A stretch of 64,000 nucleotides of DNA from Armatimonadota bacterium (GTDB lineage: Bacteria; Armatimonadota; Fimbriimonadia; Fimbriimonadales; Fimbriimonadaceae), in the NCBI GenBank assembly GCA_018268255.1, contig JAFDWX010000008.1, forward strand, positions 91,269 through 155,268. The letters are read 5' to 3'. The translations under genes were made by a program, and so were the position numbers. Below, one piece after another: positions 16,370 through 24,660 of the stretch. Below the pieces are notes generated by a model that was given only the letters and a program-made list of their open reading frames with translations, did not search any database and was not told the origin of the DNA. The number at the start of each line of letters is the position of its first letter. Position 1 is the stretch's first letter.

Positions 16370-18120
16370 TTCGGATCACTCAGAAGCCAAGTTTTGAGGA
16401 GCATGGCGACGTTGTCGGGGCGGTCAAGCGCCATCCGTCGAATCTGTTCGAGCGGAATGTTCACTTGGTCGGGAATCTTTGCGATTCGGAGCGCGGATTC
16501 AGGACCGACGAACTCAACCAAATCGCCCTGATGCTCTTTGCCGTGATGACTCTCTCCGACGAGGCCCATCTCTGGATGTCGGGCAATCGGTGTCTGCACG
16601 GTTCCCAGCACCTTGCCTTGCTGAACGGCTTCGATCGCCTTTTCGCTGTCGAGCGCGACGGTGGTTGGAACTCCGCCCTCGTCAACAAGGAGTTTGGTTT
16701 CCATCTCCCCTGGGCCTAAGGGCATCATGCCGCCTCCGGGTAGAGCAGCAACGAGCGTGTTGCCTTCTTTGCTGACCTTTCCAATGGCCTTAACCACCAG
16801 AAAACCAACAAGGATGAGAGCGGCGATGGGCAAGATCGAGAGAATCTGCTGCATTCTCGCGCTGGAAGCAGCTTCCTTGTCGGCCTTGTCAGCAGCCGCA
16901 GTTGCGGTGGTATCGAATTCGATCGGGGTGACGGCGTAGCTAAAATTTGTGGAGTCGGTCGCGAGTGGACCGAGCTCACCTTTGATCACCTGTTCCACTG
17001 CGGTCGGGTCGGTCACCTTGGCCTTGTTCACCAGCACATTGATGGCCATTCGCTTGATCGTGCCTGGTGCAAACACCGTATTTGATTGGACTTGGGTGGT
17101 TCCGTAGGTTTTGGACTCCGACGTGCCGGTGTACGTGCCATCGCTTCCACTGCCGGTGGTCGTTGCAGGCGCACCACCTGGCAAATTGCTTGCCGCACCA
17201 GCAGGACCTCCTGCGCCAGCCCCACCGCCGTTGGCCATGGTTTCAGTTGTTTTTTCGATGGCGAGCGGTTTGTTCGGAGATTCATCATCTCGACGTTCTT
17301 CTTTTTGGTCGAACATCATTTCGAAAATTGGAATTCGGACAACGGTGTTGCCTTTTCCGAATGCGGTGTCCAAGCTCGCTTGGAGCATTGCTTCGCGTCG
17401 CCGGGATTCAGAGATTTCGGTGCCTAACCTTTCGGCAACCACACCACTTCCTCCGCCTGCATCACTGGAGTCGATCAACGTTTTTCCCGTGCTGCTGACA
17501 ACCGTGATGTTTTTTTCTGTCAGGCCGGAAACTGCGTATTGAACCAAATGCTGGATGGCTCGAGCTTCCTCTCCGCCTAAGGCACCATCTCCAGATTCTG
17601 TGACGATGACGCTGGCTGTTGCTGAATCTTCCTCACGGGCAAAGGGCGAGTCGTTCTTAAGGGTCAAGTGGACCCGAGCCGACTTCACTCCATCAATTCC
17701 CTCGATCGACATCGAGAGCTCGTCTTCTAGAGCCTTCTTGAGTCTTTCTCGCTCCACAGACGGCGTGTTCATGATCCCAAAATCTTTGAGGTCGGCATAT
17801 CCGGGATGTCCGGAAGAGGGCATTTTTTGAGAAACGGCAAGCTTGCCTTGGACCTCGGCAACTTTGTCGGTAGGCACCATGACGTTGCCAGCTCGATCCT
17901 CGTCGAAGGGAACTCCCATCTTCGTGAGCTCGTTGGCGACCATCCCTTGGTCTTGAGGGGACAGGCCTCGGAACAAGACCTCCATCTTCGGCTTACTCGT
18001 GAAATAGAACGTGCCGAAGAGCAAAAGTAGGAAGAAAGCTCCGCCGAAGATCGTCACCGTTTTCTGGGTGCGATCGGCGGTCTCCCACCATGTCCGTATT
18101 CGCAAAAAGATTGCTTGCAT
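16366..18120 (-). CDS. fliF: MS-ring protein FliF
   Basis: 584 aa with two membrane helices (about 22-42 and 425-450) enclosing a large periplasmic part with ring-building modules (SQKMPSSGHPGYADL, RVHLTLKNDSPFARE). A Gly/Ala/Pro-rich low-complexity stretch around 295-330 is a flexible segment of the periplasmic region. The cytoplasmic C-tail, which binds FliG, ends in DRPDNVAMLLKTWL. It forms the base of the basal body. The 4-nt overlap with fliG downstream implies coupling; fliE lies 36 nt upstream. Confidence 0.95.
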   Translation of the reverse strand: MQAIFLRIRTWWETADRTQKTVTIFGGAFFLLLLFGTFYFTSKPKMEVLFRGLSPQDQGMVANELTKMGVPFDEDRAGNVMVPTDKVAEVQGKLAVSQKMPSSGHPGYADLKDFGIMNTPSVERERLKKALEDELSMSIEGIDGVKSARVHLTLKNDSPFAREEDSATASVIVTESGDGALGGEEARAIQHLVQYAVSGLTEKNITVVSSTGKTLIDSSDAGGGSGVVAERLGTEISESRRREAMLQASLDTAFGKGNTVVRIPIFEMMFDQKEERRDDESPNKPLAIEKTTETMANGGGAGAGGPAGAASNLPGGAPATTTGSGSDGTYTGTSESKTYGTTQVQSNTVFAPGTIKRMAINVLVNKAKVTDPTAVEQVIKGELGPLATDSTNFSYAVTPIEFDTTATAAADKADKEAASSARMQQILSILPIAALILVGFLVVKAIGKVSKEGNTLVAALPGGGMMPLGPGEMETKLLVDEGGVPTTVALDSEKAIEAVQQGKVLGTVQTPIARHPEMGLVGESHHGKEHQGDLVEFVGPESALRIAKIPDQVNIPLEQIRRMALDRPDNVAMLLKTWLLSDPK

Positions 18121-18156
18121 TGCCGCTCGGAAAGCTACCGGCGGAAGTTAGCGGTT

Positions 18157-18450
18157 TTAGACCTGCATTCGGTTGATCTCTTGATAGGCTTCCAGCATCT
18201 TGTTCCGCACTTGCAGCGTGAGCTGCATTGCAGTGCTGGCTTTCTCCATCGCGATCATCAGATCGTGGACCTCAACTCCCGGTTGACCCGCCAAAAAGGC
18301 GCTCTGTGCAGCCTGGGATTGATCCTGGGTCTGCTGAACTTCTTTGAGGGCGTCCATCAACATGTTTCCGAAGTCGCCATCTTTCTTAGGGGCGGCTTTC
18401 GCTGGGCTGGCCTTATCGAGGCCAAGGTTGAGGGCGTTGTCGATTCTCAT
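18157..18450 (-). CDS. fliE: Flagellar hook-basal body protein FliE
   Basis: 97 aa, the usual FliE size. Residues 25-97 show the conserved pattern FGNMLMDALKEV, VEVHDLMIAMEKAS, then LQVRNKMLEAYQEINRMQV. FliE joins the MS ring to the rod and is exported early. It lies 14 nt after flgC. Confidence 0.93.
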   Translation of the reverse strand: MRIDNALNLGLDKASPAKAAPKKDGDFGNMLMDALKEVQQTQDQSQAAQSAFLAGQPGVEVHDLMIAMEKASTAMQLTLQVRNKMLEAYQEINRMQV

Positions 18451-18464
18451 GGTGCGCTTCCGAG

Positions 18465-18854
18465 TTAGACCTTGCCGATATTGAGCGCGGACCGGATCAT
18501 CCCCCGGGCCGAGTTGAAGGCGTTGATATTGGCTTCGTAAGCTCGACTGGCGCCGATCATATCCACCATCTCTTGCACGGGCTTCACGTTGCTGTAGTAC
18601 ACAAATCCGTCTTTGTCAGCAGATGGGTTGCCTGGCTCATAAACCGGTCGCAAGGGCGACATGTCCTTCTGGACTCCCGAGATCTTGACTCCTTCGCCAT
18701 CCGAGATAAAGATCACGTTTTGGCGTCGATAGGCGTCTTGTTGAGGAGTGCGGACTGTGTTCGCGCCAGCAATGTTGGTCGAGATGATGTCCATCCGAAA
18801 TCGCTCGGCGGACATTCCCGTACTGCTGATTCGCATGCCTTGACTTAAACTCAT
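18465..18854 (-). CDS. flgC: Flagellar rod protein FlgC
   Basis: 129 aa. The N-terminal rod motif GMRISSTGMSAERFRMDIISTNIAGANT and the C-terminal MVDMIGASRAYEANINAF are the matching halves of the axial-protein coiled coil. FlgC is a proximal rod component. Two nt separate it from flgB and 14 nt from fliE. Confidence 0.94.
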   Translation of the reverse strand: MSLSQGMRISSTGMSAERFRMDIISTNIAGANTVRTPQQDAYRRQNVIFISDGEGVKISGVQKDMSPLRPVYEPGNPSADKDGFVYYSNVKPVQEMVDMIGASRAYEANINAFNSARGMIRSALNIGKV

Positions 18855-18856
18855 CG

Positions 18857-19234
18857 TTACTTACCTTCTCGAATCACGTTCTTGAGATTGCTGAAGTACC
18901 GAGCGGCCATATCCGAAAGGATGTTGTAGCGAAGCTCAGTTTCAGAGATGTCGTAAACCTCTCGCTCGAGGTCCACGCTGTTTCCATCGGTGCGGATGCT
19001 TGCATTGGTTCCAGATCGCTTGGCGCGCGCTGCCTGAAAGGCATGGAGCTTCTCGGTGGTCGACGACTTGGCGTCTTCTAGAGCCACTGTAAAGTCCATA
19101 TCCTTCCGCTTGTAGCCGGGAGTGTTTATGTTGGCGAGGTTGTTCACCAACAACTCCTGCCTCTGCGATGCGAGACCCATCGATCGCTGAATTCGATCGA
19201 TGTGCCCCGCGTAAAGGTCATCCAAAATCTGCAC
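18857..19234 (-). CDS. flgB: Flagellar rod protein FlgB
   Basis: 125 aa from a GTG at 19234. This start was preferred because the protein then opens VQILDDLYAGHI and runs into SQRQELLVNNLANINTPGYK, which aligns with FlgB; a longer frame adds 30 residues with no family likeness (ATGs at 19324 and 19285). AGGA lies 12 nt upstream. FlgB is the first rod protein and first gene of the operon. No convincing promoter is visible in the 134 nt before it. Confidence 0.9.
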   Translation of the reverse strand: MQILDDLYAGHIDRIQRSMGLASQRQELLVNNLANINTPGYKRKDMDFTVALEDAKSSTTEKLHAFQAARAKRSGTNASIRTDGNSVDLEREVYDISETELRYNILSDMAARYFSNLKNVIREGK

Positions 19235-19368
19235 TGTTGTTCTCGTTCCTACCTGCGAGGCACATTGGGCCTCATCAGTTAGCATCGGCGTCAGCCAAGT
19301 GTTTCTGCAGGGACTGGGCTTCAAAAAGCTGACAAGCCGGTTTAGGGGCTCCGGAAATGGGGAAACAT

Positions 19369-20478
19369 CTACGCCTTCTTCCGGGCGCGAGTCATGAATG
19401 GACGCTCAAAGATCCAGAAGAACGCATAGCACAAGCCTAAGATGATGGGAAGGCCGATCAGTCCCAAGTAAATAAAGGACGCTCCGGGAGTTTGTACCGC
19501 CCGAGGTCGGTGAACAAAGATCACCTGAAGAATTGGATGGTGCATCAGATAGAGCGAGTAGCTGAATAGTCCGAGCCAAGCAAGGGGCTTCGATCCGATC
19601 ACGCGCGAGGTGAAGGAGTTTGGTGCAACGAGCACGTATGCGAGTGCAATCGCTGTGGATAGGCCAACCACCACATCTCCTGAAACGAGGGCCGTTTCAT
19701 ACTGGCCGGTCTTCACCCAGGCCAATCTCCATCCCCCATACATCAAGGCGAGCGCAATCCACGGCCACCCGCGATGGACCCACTCCGGTTTTCGAATGGC
19801 GAGTCGAGCCGATGCCATTCCCAAAACAAAGAGGCCCGCAAACCAGAAATACAGCTTGGTTCCGCCTGGAATCCACAAGGTTAAGGCTGCGCTCGCCAAG
19901 GCAGATGCGATGAAAATCGTTCCAAATCCAACCTTCCTCATTCCGAGAGAAAGGACCGGGAAGGCGAAGTAAAGCTGGAACTCGATCGCGATGCTCCAGA
20001 GCACTCCGTTGATCTTGTACATCCAATCTGGCCGGAAGTTGTGGACCATGAACAGGTGGGCCAACACGTTGTCCTGAGTTACCGGTACGTATTGCACAAA
20101 TGGCATGCGCGGATAGTGCCGAGTTACCAGCAGAGCCACGGCCAGTGATATTGCCAGGCACGCGTAATAAGGGGGAAGGATCCTCCTGCAGCGGCGAACA
20201 AAATAGTCCTTCCAATCCACATTTCCAGCGCGATCCATCCGGGCTTCCACAGCCATCTGCAGGCAAAAACCTGAGATCACGATGAAGGCGGCGACCGCAA
20301 GATGGCCATACCACAGGGGCCGAGTAATCCAAGCCAGCCACCCTGGATGTTTTGAGAGATCCCAAAGTGAACGATTGGGATCAACCATGGTGGCGAAGTG
20401 GCCGATCACGACATACAACGCGGCAAGTCCGCGCATGCCCTCGATTGCGAGCACCCTCCCTTGGCGTAGTTCACTCAC
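19369..20478 (-). CDS. Acyltransferase-3 family membrane protein (OafA-like)
   Basis: 369 aa from a GTG at 20478; the longer frame overlaps the neighbouring gene. It opens RVLAIEGMRGLAALYVVIGHF, with the catalytic-type histidine in the first helix, and has FVRRCRRILPPYY, the RxxRI-P motif of acyltransferase-3 proteins, and about ten membrane helices. Such proteins transfer acetyl or other acyl groups to lipopolysaccharide, O-antigen, exopolysaccharide or peptidoglycan. It begins 22 nt after the nucleotidyltransferase, so they probably act in one surface-sugar pathway. Confidence 0.87.
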   Translation of the reverse strand: MSELRQGRVLAIEGMRGLAALYVVIGHFATMVDPNRSLWDLSKHPGWLAWITRPLWYGHLAVAAFIVISGFCLQMAVEARMDRAGNVDWKDYFVRRCRRILPPYYACLAISLAVALLVTRHYPRMPFVQYVPVTQDNVLAHLFMVHNFRPDWMYKINGVLWSIAIEFQLYFAFPVLSLGMRKVGFGTIFIASALASAALTLWIPGGTKLYFWFAGLFVLGMASARLAIRKPEWVHRGWPWIALALMYGGWRLAWVKTGQYETALVSGDVVVGLSTAIALAYVLVAPNSFTSRVIGSKPLAWLGLFSYSLYLMHHPILQVIFVHRPRAVQTPGASFIYLGLIGLPIILGLCYAFFWIFERPFMTRARKKA

Positions 20479-20500
20479 TGTACGATCATGCCTTATAGGT

Positions 20501-23002
20501 CTAAATCGCAGTTTCTTGAAGTTCTTTGATGCGGCCTGAAAGCTCGGAAACAAGACTTGAACTGCCTTGGTCGGTCTCGGTTTCCGCATACACGTGGAAA
20601 ACAGGCTCAAAGGAATCGGGCAGCACCAAGACCCACCCACCATCTCGATAGACCTTGATTCCATCAATCAATTCGACCTGGCTGCTTCCTGGTGGCTCTT
20701 CCGTGAGGACCCGCATTACAGCACCTTTGGCCTCCCACGGACACCGCACCTGCTCGTAGGACATGTGGAATTTCGGCAGCTCATCGATGATCTCCGCTAG
20801 TGTCGTGCCCACCTGGTCCAGCATGCCCAGCAGTCTCGCGAAGGCGAACATCGCGTCGAAGCCAGTGTGGAGTTGTGGAAATACGAATCCGCCTGTTCCA
20901 TCCCCACCAAAGCTGACTCCCTCTTGCATACAGCCTTCCATGAGCGATCGCACATCGGCCTTGGTGCGCAAGACCTCGCCGCCATTATCTCTGACCAATT
21001 CTTCCAGGACACTGCTCGCCGTGACGCTCAGTGCAATCTTGGGATGGGCAGAAGTCCGCACGGTCAGCAGGGCAAGTGCAGCAAGAAGCTGAGTACCGGA
21101 GACGATCCGACCTCGGTCGTCCACCACGCTGAGCCTTTCGCCCTCGTTCGTAAACAAGGCTCCGAGGTCATAGCCTAGGGTCCCGACTATCTGCTTGATA
21201 CTGTCGAGGTGCCTTCCGATCTCGGCCTCGGTCCTTGGGGATCGCTTGGCATCGTTGTATGAGTTAAGATTGATGGTCTCAATGCCTAGGCGACCCGCCA
21301 TTTGGGGGAAGAACGCGCTGATTGCACTGAAGCCTAAGTCGGATACCACTTTGCGATTCTTTTGAGTCGCCTCGGAAAGGTGGGTGAAGTCGTTCATGTA
21401 GTTCTCGATGGCTCGAGTGGCGTACTCGATCATTCCGAGATCTTCGGGGTCCGTCCGGTGGAAATCTTCGCGGAAAAAGGCCGTTTCGACCTTCCTCTCC
21501 ATCCCCTTGGAAAGGTAGTTGCCTCGAGCATCGAAGAGTTCGATGAGTGTGACACGGGCGTTACCGGGAAGTTTGCGAACGTTAACTGCGCCTGCCGCAC
21601 CGATTGAGGTGATGAAGTGGCGAGCCACAGGCACAGGTGCAGACTGCATGTCCAGCACCTCGCATCCCACACTGAGGAGGCTCGCCATGATCGCGCGCTT
21701 GATCATTCGCGAGCTGCGGGAGCTGTCTCGGGAGGTGACGACGGTCGCCCGATCAGGAAGGATCGAACCAAAAGCTGACCCCAGGCGAGTGGCAAACTCT
21801 GGGGTGATTTCGATGTTGCTGAGACCAGCCACGCCGAGCTCACGAAAGAGGTTTCCGCGCCACTTGTTGCCCCAAACCAGGGACATGGTCACTGTGGCAC
21901 CTCTCTCGATGACCTTATCCGGCCACAGTTTGACGCGAGGCCGTACGGTGGTGTTGGTATCCAGCAGGCACCGGTCTCCCACCACGGCGTCCTCACCGAT
22001 CACGGAGTCGCGCTTGATAGTGCAACGGTTACCGATGATCGCCGAGTGGACTCCCACATTTGCCCCTATGTACGATCCGTCCCAAACCACACTTCGCTCA
22101 ATGGTCGCTCCACCTTCAACCAGAACATTGTCTCCCAGGGCGCAGTGGGGACCGATTCTCGCTCCAGCTTTGATTTTGCAGTTCCGGCCGACGCAGACAG
22201 GAGGAATGACGAGGGCGGAAGGGTCGATCTGCGAATTGGCTCCGAGCCAAACTCCTGGTTCTGCTTCGGTTCCCGGAATGCCCAACCGTACGCGCCCGCT
22301 CAGAAGGTGTTCTTGGGCTTCCCGATATTGGAGGAGATTTCCAACGTCGCACCAATAGTCCTCCATAACATAACCGTAAAGGGGAAGACCCTCGCGGAGG
22401 AGTTCGGGGAAGATGTCTTGGCTCCAGTCGTAGCTCTTTCCGGATTCCATTCGTTCCAGGATCTCCGGCTCCAGAATGTAGATTCCGGTATTGACTGTGT
22501 CAGAAAAAACCTCAGACCAGCTCGGCTTTTCCATAAACCGGAGGATGCGGCCGCTGTCGTCCGTGATGACTACACCAAACTCAAGGGGAGAAGCCACACG
22601 ATAAAGAACGATCGTGGCGAGGCTCTTTTTTTCTTTGTGGAATGCGATCGCTTTGGTGAGGTCGCAATCGGTGAGCGCGTCTCCGGAAATGATCACAAAG
22701 GAGTCGTCTCGAAGCAGATGCTCGGCCTTCTTGACGCTACCGGCCGTCCCGAGTGGAGTGTCCTCAATGCTGTAGGACAGGTTGACGCCGTAGTCCTCGC
22801 CCGAATCAAAATATGCCGAGATCTCATCGGCAAGGTAGTGGAGAGTCGCCACGACTTCGGTGATTCCATGTCGCGCCAAGAGCCGAATGATGTGCTCCAT
22901 GATGGGCATGTTGCCCACGGGGACGAGTGGCTTGGGCCTGTTTGCCGTGATTGGCCTCAGTCGCGATCCTTCTCCACCGGCCATCACCACAGCTTTCATC
23001 AT
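20501..23002 (-). CDS. Sugar-1-phosphate nucleotidyltransferase with degenerate phosphomannomutase-like domain
   Basis: 833 aa. Residues 1-235 are a nucleotidyltransferase: MAGGEGSRLRP, RPKPLVPV, and the metal-binding D108/D113 region. Residues 250-375 are left-handed beta-helix hexapeptide repeats (VGRNCKIKAG, IIGNRCTIK). From about 400 the chain has the four-domain alpha-phosphohexomutase shape (VTSRDSSRSSRMIKRA), but the phosphoserine loop reads GAVNVRKLPG (471-480) instead of TASHNP, and the metal loop reads FTNEGERL (617-624) instead of DGDGDR. The mutase is therefore likely inactive and structural or regulatory. It probably makes GDP-mannose or another NDP-sugar for surface glycans. Similar fusions are known in cyanobacteria. 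Confidence 0.88.
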   Translation of the reverse strand: MMKAVVMAGGEGSRLRPITANRPKPLVPVGNMPIMEHIIRLLARHGITEVVATLHYLADEISAYFDSGEDYGVNLSYSIEDTPLGTAGSVKKAEHLLRDDSFVIISGDALTDCDLTKAIAFHKEKKSLATIVLYRVASPLEFGVVITDDSGRILRFMEKPSWSEVFSDTVNTGIYILEPEILERMESGKSYDWSQDIFPELLREGLPLYGYVMEDYWCDVGNLLQYREAQEHLLSGRVRLGIPGTEAEPGVWLGANSQIDPSALVIPPVCVGRNCKIKAGARIGPHCALGDNVLVEGGATIERSVVWDGSYIGANVGVHSAIIGNRCTIKRDSVIGEDAVVGDRCLLDTNTTVRPRVKLWPDKVIERGATVTMSLVWGNKWRGNLFRELGVAGLSNIEITPEFATRLGSAFGSILPDRATVVTSRDSSRSSRMIKRAIMASLLSVGCEVLDMQSAPVPVARHFITSIGAAGAVNVRKLPGNARVTLIELFDARGNYLSKGMERKVETAFFREDFHRTDPEDLGMIEYATRAIENYMNDFTHLSEATQKNRKVVSDLGFSAISAFFPQMAGRLGIETINLNSYNDAKRSPRTEAEIGRHLDSIKQIVGTLGYDLGALFTNEGERLSVVDDRGRIVSGTQLLAALALLTVRTSAHPKIALSVTASSVLEELVRDNGGEVLRTKADVRSLMEGCMQEGVSFGGDGTGGFVFPQLHTGFDAMFAFARLLGMLDQVGTTLAEIIDELPKFHMSYEQVRCPWEAKGAVMRVLTEEPPGSSQVELIDGIKVYRDGGWVLVLPDSFEPVFHVYAETETDQGSSSLVSELSGRIKELQETAI

Positions 23003-23018
23003 CGTTGATCCTCAATTC

Positions 23019-23048
23019 ATTGTAGCGGCTTGGGAGGAAGGGAAGCCA
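23019..23048 (-). promoter_or_regulatory. Candidate sigma70 promoter for the nucleotidyltransferase operon
   Basis: On the minus strand TGGCTT (-35, plus coordinates 23043-23048) and TACAAT (-10, 23019-23024) are 18 nt apart. The -35 box is poor. The -10 is 16 nt before the ATG at 23002, so the leader would be about 10 nt. Offered as tentative. Confidence 0.35.
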
Positions 23049-23181
23049 TGACCCGCAGTACATTCGGCCCGAATGTAACGATTTCCATGACAATTCGAAT
23101 GTCATCGGCTATTTAGGTCGCGGTCGCCTGGAAAATGTGACAGTAAATGCCAAATATTTTTGGAAAAGGTCCTATCAGGCC

Positions 23182-23210
23182 TTGTAGAACACATCAGTTA
23201 GTGATACACT
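23182..23210 (+). promoter_or_regulatory. Candidate sigma70 promoter for the PEP-CTERM pair
   Basis: TTGTAG (23182-23187) and TACACT (23205-23210) are separated by exactly 17 nt. A start near 23217 gives an 80-nt leader before the GTG of the first PEP-CTERM gene. The leader carries three hairpins annotated separately. Confidence 0.55.
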
Positions 23211-23229
23211 CAACTCAAGTTTGCGGACG

Positions 23230-23286
23230 CTCATTTGCATGAGTATTTGTTGGGGCTTTGCCCCAGTTTGAGTTGGGATTTCCCAA
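23230..23286 (+). promoter_or_regulatory. Hairpin-rich 5' leader of PEP-CTERM gene pair
   Basis: Three perfect small stems follow each other: CTCAT-TTGC-ATGAG (23230-23243), GGGGC-TTT-GCCCC (23252-23264) and TTGGGA-TT-TCCCAA (23273-23286). The last abuts the Shine-Dalgarno GGGAGG (23287 onward). No known riboswitch core is recognised. They may stabilise the message or control translation; a terminator is unlikely because no T-run follows. Confidence 0.45.
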
Positions 23287-23298
23287 GGGAGGACAATA

Positions 23299-23907
23299 GT
23301 GAATAAAGCTTTTAGCAAAGCACTGCTTGCCGTAGCAGTCATTGGAGCTGTCTCAGGCGCCCAAGCCATCACGTTTTCGAACGTGACGGTTACCGGTCCT
23401 GCGCAGTTAATCGGCGCACTTAACACGGATTACTTCATTAGTACCGGAGCCACGGATATTGACTTCAAGTTCAACAAGGCAATTGTTGGCGACAATATGC
23501 CGTTGCGATTCGGCACGATCAACATCACTTTCGAAGCGACCGACGCTCAAGCACTGGCGCTGGACAAGCTCAACCTGAGCTTCAGCAGCTTGCTCACGGG
23601 TAGCGGTCATCTGCGGTTCACCGAAGTTGTCGAAGACATGGTGAATCCTGGAATCATCGCCAGCTTCTCGAAGGACTACTATGCTGGTTCGGTTGGAGAC
23701 GCTTCAACCCTCGTGTTCTCGCGAGTTACACCCCATATCAAGGTCAAGAAGAGCATCTTCTTGGATGCATTCAACACCAACGCGGTTGACCTCGCTGGCA
23801 TCGGCATCGTCGAGCAGAAGCTTGAAACCGTTCCGGAGCCTGCAACTCTTGCAGTCATCGGTCTGGGTCTCGCTGCCGTCGCACGACGACGTAAGGAGAG
23901 CCGCTAA
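23299..23907 (+). CDS. PEP-CTERM protein, first of tandem pair
   Basis: 202 aa from GTG with a strong GGGAGG eight nt upstream. Signal peptide about residues 1-23 (GAQA cleavage). The C-terminus is TVPEPATLAVIG, a hydrophobic span, then ARRRKESR, a standard exosortase substrate. The body resembles the next gene throughout: ITFSNVTVTGP, IVGDNMPLRFGT, ITFEATDAQ, HIKVKKSIFLDA, AGIGIVEQ. The beta-rich, cysteine-free sequence suggests a secreted sandwich fold. Function unknown; probably extracellular matrix. Confidence 0.85.
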   Translation: MNKAFSKALLAVAVIGAVSGAQAITFSNVTVTGPAQLIGALNTDYFISTGATDIDFKFNKAIVGDNMPLRFGTINITFEATDAQALALDKLNLSFSSLLTGSGHLRFTEVVEDMVNPGIIASFSKDYYAGSVGDASTLVFSRVTPHIKVKKSIFLDAFNTNAVDLAGIGIVEQKLETVPEPATLAVIGLGLAAVARRRKESR

Positions 23908-23964
23908 CCATTTCGCCTGATGAATCAGGGGAATTTGATTAAAGGGATCTACCCAAGGGAGAAC

Positions 23965-24570
23965 ATGATGAAGAAATTTTCGGTACGAGGACTGGCGCTC
24001 GGGGCTCTGCTTATGGCAGTTGGTGCAGCAAACGCTATCACCTTCTCAAATATTCAGATCACCGGTCCGTCAGAACTAATTGACGGCTCATATCACGTCT
24101 ACAACACAAATTGCGACATCGATTTCACTTTCGATTCGGCATGGGTTGGCGACAATCTCCCGTTGCGAACGGGAACCATCGTCATCACTTTTGAAGCCAT
24201 CGGCGCACAGGGTGAGATGATGACTGGCGTGAACCTTTCTGGTAACGCACTTGCTCTCGGTTCGGGCATCGTTCAGGTGACCGAGATCGTGGAGGACTTC
24301 CAGAACGGCGGAACTCCGAAGGTTGACGGCGTGACCATCACCGCGGGCGACTCGGGCGCTTTCGGCAAGTTGATCACTCTCGACAAGCCGAGCAACCACC
24401 TTAAGGTGAAAAAGACGATCTTCTTGAATGCGGTTGAGACGCAGGCAATGGATCTCGCAGCGATCGGTCTGGTCGAGCAGAATTTCGTCAAGACCGTTCC
24501 TGAGCCAGCTTCAATGGGCGCTCTTGCTCTCGGCATCGCTGGTATCGTTGCGCGACGCCGCAAGAAATAA
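23965..24570 (+). CDS. PEP-CTERM protein, second of tandem pair
   Basis: 201 aa. The ATG at 23965 was chosen over an upstream one because it follows AAGGGAG and begins the signal peptide MMKKFSVRGLALGALL, cleaved near NANA. It shares with its neighbour ITFSNIQITGP, WVGDNLPLRTGT, VITFEAIGAQ, HLKVKKTIFLNA and AAIGLVEQ, so the two are a tandem duplication. The C-terminal sorting signal is TVPEPASMGAL, hydrophobic span, ARRRKK. Terminator follows at 24615. Function unknown. Confidence 0.85.
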   Translation: MMKKFSVRGLALGALLMAVGAANAITFSNIQITGPSELIDGSYHVYNTNCDIDFTFDSAWVGDNLPLRTGTIVITFEAIGAQGEMMTGVNLSGNALALGSGIVQVTEIVEDFQNGGTPKVDGVTITAGDSGAFGKLITLDKPSNHLKVKKTIFLNAVETQAMDLAAIGLVEQNFVKTVPEPASMGALALGIAGIVARRRKK

Positions 24571-24614
24571 CAAGAAGACATCGCATGCTCAAAGCTGAGC
24601 ACTAATGTCGAGGT

Positions 24615-24654
24615 GGGTGGAAGCAACCGCAAACGCTTCCACCCTTCTTCTTTT
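24615..24654 (+). terminator. Rho-independent terminator after PEP-CTERM pair
   Basis: GGGTGGAAGC (24615-24624) pairs perfectly with GCTTCCACCC (24635-24644) around a 10-nt loop, followed by TTCTTCTTTT. It lies 45 nt after the second PEP-CTERM gene and just before the tyrS stop, separating the convergent units. Confidence 0.88.
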
Positions 24655-24660
24655 CTGGAA

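Noticed and set aside
22046-23008. 320-aa plus-strand ORF
   Set aside because: Antisense to the nucleotidyltransferase; no recognisable domain and no start signal.
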